Below, one piece after another: positions 57,114 through 64,000 of a stretch of DNA of 64,000 nt. The notes below the pieces were generated by a model that was not told where the DNA came from, searched no databases, and was given only the letters and a program-made list of their open reading frames with translations. The stretch comes from Heracleum sosnowskyi (taxonomy: Eukaryota > Streptophyta > Magnoliopsida > Apiales > Apiaceae), in NCBI GenBank assembly GCA_030848705.1, contig CM061238.1, positions 51,003,133 through 51,067,132 on the forward strand, written 5' to 3'. The translations under genes were made by a program, and so were the position numbers. Each line of letters begins with the position of its first letter. Positions within the stretch are counted from its first letter, which is position 1.

Positions 57114-57667
57114 TGTTAGATCAGAATTCAATGATCGTCAGGAGCTAGACTCAACTGATCAGGATTGCTGACGTCATCAGGATTACATGGTCGTCAGGAT
57201 CAAGATACATATCAGGACTGGGATCAGGATTGATCATCAGGACTGGAAGCTGATCAGGATTCCTACTTCGAGTTATATTTGGAGTCTAGTTAAACATGGA
57301 AGTTTATTCTGTCGGTTCCTGGTTTGTAGAATGTAGCTATCAATTATGGATAGGTTTCAATCTTTGTAATTGATTAGGACTTATCATTGATAGAGAAGTT
57401 GTGTAGTATATAAACACAGTTTTGGTTTTGGTTCGGTATGAATCAAGATAGAAGCTCTTAAGAACATAGAATTTCTTGAGAGAGTTTTTGTAAGCTAGCA
57501 GCTCTCAAGAACATCAGAATTTCTTGAGAGAGTTTGTAACAGTTTTATATCAGATTTAATAAAGCTGTTATCTTTCTTTCATATTTGTGATATATACATT
57601 AAGAAGTCGATTATCTTATACTATTGTATTCAACCCCCCTTCTACAATAGATTATTACTGGGCAACA
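57114..57667 (+). repeat. 3' LTR of copia C
   Basis: 554 bp with intact TG...CA ends. Same motif array and TGACGTCA (57169-57176) as the 5' copy. Confidence 0.94.
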
Positions 57668-57679
57668 GTCTCAACTAAC

Positions 57680-57761
57680 CATAGCGTGATCCAACTCCCT
57701 GACATTCATAAGGGCTTCCAAAATAAGCAGATACACGCAGCCAATATTCAAGTAACAACAT
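57680..57761 (-). pseudogene. Captured ABCG exon 1 (fusion exon)
   Basis: The minus strand starts ATG at 57761, directly after an AG, and encodes 27 residues that end CQGVGSRY, the invariant segment of PDR transporters, followed by a GTTAGT donor at 57679. It joins in frame with the exon at 38374, so the two were neighbours before copia C entered the intron. The first 19 residues do not look like PDR sequence, so this is either a fusion with another captured fragment or a decayed exon. Confidence 0.7.
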
Positions 57762-58300
57762 CTGATGTCACTTGCAGGTATCCATGCAGTTCTATTCACA
57801 ATTGAGCTAATACAGTGCATCTTGCATATGCGAAAAAGGATACTAGTAGCATATCACTATGCATCATCAAACACATACTTCAGCTCACAAACACCCCAAT
57901 ATTTCATCTCGAAACAAATTAACTACATACCAACAAAACATAAACAAAGCTACAAACAACCCAACCCCAAACCATCCAATAGTTTACGAAACTAACGATA
58001 TTTTCCAAAATTCTTTAAACTAATAAAAAACAAACGAAATCACACAGTAAATAAACTGCATCAGTTAAGTGCTAAAACAAACTAATCAGCTAAAATGAAA
58101 GCACAAACTCAACAAACCCTAACCACAAATTGATCCACAAGCACAAAAATCACTCAATATCAAAGAATTAAGTACCTTATCAAAATCAAATCAAAGAGAG
58201 AAAGAGTAATACCTAAAAATCGAAACTTCGATTGGAGAATAGAAATTGAAAGAAACCCCCAAATTGAAAGAATCCAGTCTAAGAGAATAATGTTTGTGGG
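57762..58300 (-). other. 5' UTR and intron-like sequence inside CACTA-2
   Basis: On the minus strand a pyrimidine-rich leader with TTTGGGGGTTTC and TCGATTTTTAGGTATTAC, then TAAGGTACTTAATTC, resembles a plant gene leader with an intron. It could supply a start for the ABCG fusion. No coding exon is recognised in it. Confidence 0.35.
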
Positions 58301-60121
58301 AGAAGACTGGTGTTTGGGTTTGGTTGAGAATGATAAATGAGTGTTTGGCTGTAAGAACGAGGGGAAAAGGGAAAAAGGTAATCTACTTGTGAAGGGGGGA
58401 AATGAAATATTAGCAAATGGGGGGAAATAAGAGTGAAAATTTTAAGAAAAAATTGAAATTTTAAGAACGGAAGTAATGAAAGCAAGGGAGGGAAATAAAA
58501 ATAGGGAGGTAACAAATTGAAGATTTTTATTAAAAAATATATATATAGTAAATTTAAAATTTTCAACGATCTAATTATACAAATTTTAATACGTACATAC
58601 TTTAATGATGTGAATAAACTAAAAAAAAATCAATTATGATTTTAAAAAAAATGAAACATCGTCATGAATGAAACACTAGTTAGAAATGCTAGTCAAGTCA
58701 CAAGTTGACCATTATAATCTTAAACCAAATACATTTATTTTTCTTCAATTATTTAAATATCATTAAAAATATATATATCTTAACAACTATATAGTTGAAT
58801 TGTAGGAAAATATATTTTAAAATATTGATACGCCAATGCGGGACGAAACACTAGTTAAAAGTACTAGTCAAATAACAAGTCAACCATTAAAATCTCAAAT
58901 CAAATAAATACAGTTTTTTTAAAAAAATTTGGAATATCACTGAAATATATAGATTTTGATATCTATATAGTTGGATTGTAGAGAAATGTTTTTAAAAGTA
59001 TAGTTGTTGATATTTTAAAAAACTTTTGGAATATCAATGAAACATTGTTGTTAATAGTATTGGTATGTCACTTATTCGCTAATAGTATAGTTATTATATA
59101 ATGTTCGTTTAACTTCGGAATTAGTAATGTTATAATTATTAACATTTTCCTAGCTAGATAATATTTCCTTGTAAACAAATATCAAGGATCGTAAATCATA
59201 CAATATATGATGTCCACATCTACAACGTGTATAACAAAATATCTGAAGTATGATCGTATTCTATCTATCAATGATATTATTATTATCATTAACCTTTATT
59301 TAAGTGTTTTTATATATTTCACAATTTTTTATACTAAATATCCAAATAAGAGATTTATACAATAACATTGTGTGAAGTGTGTAACACTTATGTATGTATT
59401 AAGGGCAACAAATAAAGTATTTTTTTTTAAAATCAACGCTTTTGATATAGACAACGGTTTAGCTAAACAAAAAGTTGTAACGTAAATAATCACGCAAGGA
59501 TTTTATAAAACGAAACCATTGTGTATTTCATACAATGGTTTAAAATATAAAAAATTGTTACAGAGATTATTCAACAACGAACGGATCAAAACGAAAACAC
59601 TTGTGTATATTATACAACGGGTTTTTGGAACAAAACCATTGTTAAGTCTTACAACTTACAACACTTTGTTAAACAAAAACCATTGTTTTATACTTTTATA
59701 AATTGAATAAATAAAACAAAGTTAGTCAACATCCTGATATATAAAAATTATTATCCAATAATTTACTCACAATTTTATAATAAAATTATATCAAATTTAC
59801 ACAACGGTTTTTTTGCAACATTGTCTTACGTTTATTCCCACAATACGACTAAGACAACCGTTGTCTCAATCCAACAACGGTTAAATTAAAACATTGTCTT
59901 AATATTATTTAGACAAGAGTTAAAAAAAACTGTTGTCTAAACCCATTCATTTGCGTCGTCTATATCCACTATTTTTCACTTTCTTAGACAACGGTTCGCA
60001 AACCGTTGTAATGTAGTGAATTAGACAATATTTTTTCGAGCCAAAAAATAAACTGTAGTCTGTTAATTTAAGGCAACACTTTTTCGGCTGTCCGTTGTCT
60101 GATTCAGTTTTTCTTGTAGTG
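58301..60121. other. Right arm of CACTA-2
   Basis: AT-rich sequence without a gene. 58600-59100 contains two diverged copies of a GAAACACTAGTTA unit (about 58667 and 58845). From 59440 on, CAACGGTTT/AACCGTTG units become dense, and an inner near-terminus CCGTTGTAATGTAGTG lies at about 60003-60018. Confidence 0.65.
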
Positions 60122-60435
60122 AATACTGTATAATATCACTAATGAACACCTTTTTGACTCGGTTGTGTTGTGGTATATAAAAGAAGCAAGAATGAGCACT
60201 ATAGCTCGACAATAAGATATAACATCATAATCATATATGTAAGCTGATATCATGATTGAAAACCTTTGAAACTCCGTTCATGTACAGAACGATATGTTTA
60301 AACGTTCTTTTCGTCAAAACATGCCATACAGTACAACTACTGTATCAGGAACACCATTACTCATCACTGCCACATTATCAGTAACTCAACACCTAGGCTT
60401 TCATTACAATGTGCAGCACAACTCCAATTGGAGGG
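60122..60435 (+). mobile_element. Gypsy-type LTR no. 3, second piece
   Basis: Resumes after CACTA-2 with the duplicated aat and follows LTR no. 1 until copia D2 enters after GGAGGG. It should continue beyond the window. Confidence 0.78.
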
Positions 60436-61474
60436 TGTTAGGAATATGTTGTTCTTGATGATAAACATAAAACACTTAGTAGAATTTGTGTAAAGTAATT
60501 TGTAGCTGTCAACGGAATGGTATGCTTTGCAGCAATCCGTTGACAGGTAGCTCATCAACGAAATGAGTGATGTAGCAATGGCACTGTACAATACTTCATA
60601 GCTTGATATGTAGTTTTGTTGTAGGTATTAGATAGGTTTTCTAAGTCATGTTGACTAAGTACTAGATAGGCAAAATAGGTTGGTTAATTGTAAATACATC
60701 ATGCCTTGTAATTTTGCCTAAGTGAAGACCTGTCAACGGAATGAAGATTATCCTATCAACGGTATAAAGTTTACTCATCAACGGAATGAAGATTATCCTA
60801 TCAACGGTATAGAGTTTACTCATCAATGAAATGAAGAATAAAGCTATCAACGAAACACATCTCCCTACTATCAACGAATCATTATTGCTTTTCTGAATAG
60901 TTGACAAAGTGATAGTGACAGTTCTCTGACTGCTCAAAAGGTGATGTAGAAGGGTACAGTGCATTGGAAACCATTAAAATGGACATTGGAAATAAGGAAA
61001 CATCCCAGTTTCCATTTGGGTTCTTGGAATGAACTATTATATGCAAAAGACAAGGATACTCAAGAACCACTGGACAAAGGGATGAAAAGCAAACTATTGG
61101 CGGTTACTCATTGTACTTTTAGTGTAGCCAAAAATAGAGTTGTAAACTTGGGCTTATATAACCAAGTGTAGCAGTTACTTTAGAAACAAGAGAAGAAAAA
61201 CAAATAGACTATATTAGCTACCTTTGAGAGCAATCTTCTCTACATTCTTGTAACTGAGCAGCTGTGTACATCTTTGTATCACAGATTATTTCCGCAATAA
61301 AAACACTTCAGTTGGATCATCAAACAATCCAACTGAAATTATTTAAGTGCTTGTGTTTTTATTTTATAAGTTCAGTATTATTTCGAAAAGTTGTTTTAAA
61401 TCTAAAATATCAAGAATTGTATTCAACCCCCCCCCCCCCCTTCTACAATTCTGTTAGGTCATTTGGGATTAACA
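60436..61474 (+). repeat. 5' LTR of copia D2
   Basis: 1039 bp, TGTTAGGAAT...GGGATTAACA. Noticeably diverged from the D1 LTR, with more CAACGGAAT forms (a duplicated GAAGATTATCCTATCAACGG unit at about 60743-60803). TTATATAACC box at 61154-61163. Confidence 0.92.
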
Positions 61475-61476
61475 AT

Positions 61477-61488
61477 TGGTATCAGAGC
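61477..61488 (+). other. Primer-binding site of D2
   Basis: TGGTATCAGAGC two bases inside the 5' LTR. Confidence 0.88.
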
Positions 61489-61537
61489 AAGCTTCTAACA
61501 TACAAGAAGTTTAAAGATCAAGACCAAAACAGTAACC

Positions 61538-63924
61538 ATGGCGAAGAAGGATGCAGGAGTAAAGATACCAGTTCTTGATAAGGACAATTATTTTCACTGG
61601 AAAGTAAAGATGCATTTACATCTCATGTCTATGGATGAGAGGTATGTAGACTGCATTGAGAAAGGTCCACACGTTCCCATGAAGTTTGCATCTAGAGTTG
61701 GACTACCAGATGATGCTCCTGATGTAGAAATTCCAAAACCTGTCTCAGAATGGACTATTGAAGATGTTGCAGAAATCCATAAAGATAAAAGAACCATGAA
61801 CATTCTGTTTAATGGTTTGGAGCAAGAGATGTTTGACAATGTCATAAACTGTACAACCTCTAAAGAGGTATGGGATACTGTTAGAACACTCTGTGAAGGA
61901 ACTGAGCAAGTTAGGGAAAACAAAATGCAACTCCTTATACAACAATATGAGCATTTTCATTTTAAAGCTAGTGAAACCCTAAATGACACGTTTAGTAGGT
62001 TTCAAAAGCTTTTGAATGGATTAAAGTTGTATGGGAGGATCTATCAAACCAAGGATTCAAACCTTAAATTTCTTAGAGCTCTTCCAAAAGAATGGAAGCC
62101 TATGACTGTTTCTCTCAGAAACACTCAAGAGTACAAAGACTACACTCTTGAAAGGCTTTATGGAACCTTAAAGACATATGAGATGGAAATGGAGCAAGAT
62201 GAAGAAATTGAAAAGGTACAGAAGAAAGGTGGATCTATTGCATTGATTGCATCTGTGAACCAACAGGAAGATGACAATGAAGAAGCTGCAAAAGCCACAA
62301 CTAGTCGAGCTAGTTGTAGGAGTGATGTTAGCAAGGGTAAAGGCAAGATGACAGAAGAAGAAGAACCAGAACCAGTCAACTTGGATGACTTAGATGAGAT
62401 TGATGAACACATTGCTTTTCTTTCAAGGAAATTCTCTAAGTTCAAGTTCAAGAGAAACTCAGAAGCAAGACCACCAAGGAGAGACTTTCAACCTAGCAAA
62501 AATAACTGGATTGAAAAGTCAAAGTCTAAATGTTTCAATTGTGGAATGATTGGTCACTTTGCTGGAGACTGCAGAAAGCCCAAGGGTGAGAAGGGCAACA
62601 GGAAATTTGAGCCTGTTGATTATAAAAATAAATACTTTGAACTTCTCAAGCAAAAAGAAAAGGCTTTCATGTCTCAGGAGTTTGATTGGGCTGGTAATGG
62701 TGAAGATTCTGATGATGATGTTGAGTATGTCAATTTGGCTCTTATGGCTAACAATCATGAGCAGGAAGCAAGCTCCTCAAGCAACCAGGTAACAATTACT
62801 AATCTTTCTGAGCTTTCTAAAGAGGAATGTGATAGTGCAGTAAATGAAATGTCTACTGTACTATATAATTTGCGTGTTACTCTTAAATCACTTACCAAAG
62901 AGAATTCTAGAATAAAAGAGACTAATTTGCTCTTAAGTGATATGAATGCAATGTTAGAAGCACAGCTCATTGAATTTGAGAAAATGAGGTGTGTTAGTAG
63001 GGATGCTAAGAAGGAACTTGAGAACGTGTTAGAAAGGGAAGAGATTCTTAAAACACAACTTGAAATAGAACAAAGTGTGATTGCAAAATGGAAAGATTCC
63101 AGGAATGTTGCTACCAACATCATTAATGTTCAAGGTATGGAATCTTTCTGTGAGCAATCATGGAAAAAGAACAAAGAGAAGCTAGGGTATGCTGGTGAAA
63201 CCTTAGAATCGGAAACAGAGTCAAAAAACAACAATGATCTTTTGTTGAAGGTTGATATGTCAACGGAATAACAAGTATGGTCCTGTCACCAAGAACTTTT
63301 CTTCAAGGTGAGTCTAGTAAATCAAAGAAAGTTGAGAAGCCTATTGAAAGAGCTAATGTAGGTCACTTGTCTAACAAGCAATTGAAAGACAAGGTAGAGA
63401 AAATTCAAGTTGAGGCTAAGGGCAATAAAAAGAATAACAGGAATGGAAAAGTAGGGATTAACAAACATAACAATTACACACCTGATAAATATGCTCCTAG
63501 AAAGACATGTGTTAATTGTGGAAGTGTTAGTCATTTATCTACTAACTGCAAATCTGTTAAGAAGACTGCTAATGTGAAAATACCTAAGCCTGCAACGAAT
63601 GGTTCTATGCCTACAATGCCTGTTATGCCTAACATGTTTGCTCCATATGCACAATTTCAGAATCCATATGCTAGCATGTCATTTGTGCCTAATCCATACA
63701 TGAATATGTTTAATGTGCCACAAATGCCATGGAATGTGAATAACATGTTTGTTCCTCCAACTATGCATGCTGTGAATGAAAATGTGAGCAACCCTCAGAA
63801 ATTAGCACCAAAGATAAAGGTTGACTTAAATCAATCTGAGTCTCAAGTGAAAAATGATATAAAAAGAAAAGCAAAGGCTAACAAAACAGGATCCAAGGAA
63901 ACTTGGGTACCAAAATCAACTTGA
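61538..63924 (+). pseudogene. Copia D2 Gag, frameshifted by a short deletion
   Basis: Starts MAKKDAGVKIPVLDKDNY and follows D1 Gag closely, including knuckle CFNCGMIGHFAGDC. At about 63268 it lacks some 86-88 nt present in D1 at 44683-44769, which shifts the frame and creates an immediate stop (63271). The downstream part is open in another frame (63277-63924) with knuckle CVNCGSVSHLSTNC and the TWVPKST end. The lost piece is the D-family motif cluster. Confidence 0.88.
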
Positions 63925-63944
63925 TTTGGTTTTATTGTGTGCAG
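63907..63944 (+). other. Gag-pol junction segment of D2 (38 nt)
   Basis: Same borders and length as D1 with one substitution (GTACCAAAATCAACTTGA): GT after TGG, CAG before GGA. Confidence 0.5.
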
Positions 63945-64000
63945 GGAGACAAAAGGAATCTTTGGTACTTGGATAGTGGTTGTTCAAGACACATGACTGG
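63945..64000 (+). CDS. Copia D2 pol, protease start (cut by window end)
   Basis: GDKRNLWYLDSGCSRHMTG, the protease active-site region, in the frame that follows the junction segment. Truncated only by the window edge. Confidence 0.85.

Larger units (their letters stand above)
38478..57667 (+). mobile_element. Copia element C, complete, contains D1
   Basis: LTRs of 554 bp each (38478-39031, 57114-57667) with a 5-bp duplication gtctc (38473-38477, 57668-57672), PBS and PPT. I count three differences between the LTRs by eye, one of which changes the terminal TG of the 5' LTR to TC. Gag, pol and accessory ORF all carry stops despite the LTR similarity. Copia D1 is inserted in the integrase region. 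Without D1 the element is about 11.6 kb. Confidence 0.95.
36589..60121. mobile_element. CACTA-2, Pack-type CACTA transposon, 23.5 kb with nested copia elements
   Basis: The ends are perfect inverted repeats over at least 20 bp (CACTACAAGAAAAACTGAAT at 36589; complement ending at 60121), flanked by a 3-bp duplication aat. Without copia C (and the D1 inside it) the element is about 4.3 kb. Subterminal regions (36620-37200 and 59400-60110) hold many CAACGGTTT/AACCGTTG and ACAATGGTTT units. No transposase is seen. The interior carries fragments of an ABCG transporter gene. LTR no. 1 shows the empty site at about 1199-1204. Confidence 0.93.
60436..64000 (+). mobile_element. Copia element D2, 5' part in window
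   Basis: Same family as D1: LTR 60436-61474, PBS, gag, junction, start of pol; the rest lies beyond the window. The five bases before it are gaggg (60431-60435); the matching empty site in LTR no. 1 is at 915-919. Confidence 0.9.

Noticed and set aside
58279..58566. 95-codon hydrophobic minus-strand frame in the right arm of CACTA-2
   Set aside because: Composition is that of a T/C-rich leader (F, L, P, S only); better explained as UTR or low-complexity DNA.

Overview
The window is plant nuclear DNA made almost entirely of nested transposable elements. I found no intact host gene, rRNA, tRNA or CRISPR array. Primer-binding sites match plant initiator tRNA-Met (TGGTATCAGAGC type), copia LTRs carry the plant-type run of C followed by TTCTACAATT, the CACTA termini are CACTACAAGAAAAA, and the only captured host gene is a PDR-type (ABCG) transporter with plant exon structure. 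A eudicot with a repeat-rich genome fits best; the species cannot be told.

Layout. 1-2016: gypsy-type LTR, minus strand, cutting the 3' end of copia element A (2017-14483, minus), which is itself split by a small CACTA element (8280-10381, TSD aga). 14484-15104: unassigned. 15105-30635: 5'-truncated gypsy-type LTR hosting complete copia B (16787-28722, minus, TSD taggg). 30636-30728: a 31-codon copia RT scrap. 30729-35727: 3' part of copia E (minus). 35728 onward: a third gypsy-type LTR, split by a 23.5-kb CACTA (36589-60121, TSD aat) that carries captured ABCG exons. That CACTA hosts copia C (38478-57667, plus, TSD gtctc), which hosts copia D1 (41863-49422, plus, TSD aaagt). Copia D2 (60436 to beyond the window) sits in the remaining gypsy LTR. 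The order of events E, gypsy LTR, CACTA, C, D1 is five layers deep and is documented by target-site duplications.

The copia elements look like the large SIRE/Maximus type: Gag of about 800 codons with two or three zinc knuckles, PR-IN-RT-RH, then a long accessory ORF between pol and the 3' LTR. Three features recur between families and are the main interest. (1) Each of the five families has its own short motif, repeated in the LTR and again inside the element: GACTTCACGATATAG in A, TCAGAGTTT in B, TCAGGATT/AATCCTGAT in C, TCAACGRAAT in D, TATCCGTAGATGAG in E. In B, C and D the motif also lies in protein-coding linkers. (2) The accessory ORFs of A, B, C and D1 encode related, basic, coiled-coil proteins without visible membrane segments, and in A and B a TATA box lies just upstream of the start. 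(3) Gag and pol are in different frames, by different shifts, in every family, yet removing a 35-43 nt segment bounded by TGG/GT and (in four of five copies) CAG/GG restores the frame each time. Together these suggest copia families that each carry a nuclear regulator and a private set of binding sites, comparable in outline to the VANC anti-silencing system of Arabidopsis VANDAL elements. That link is my inference and is untested.
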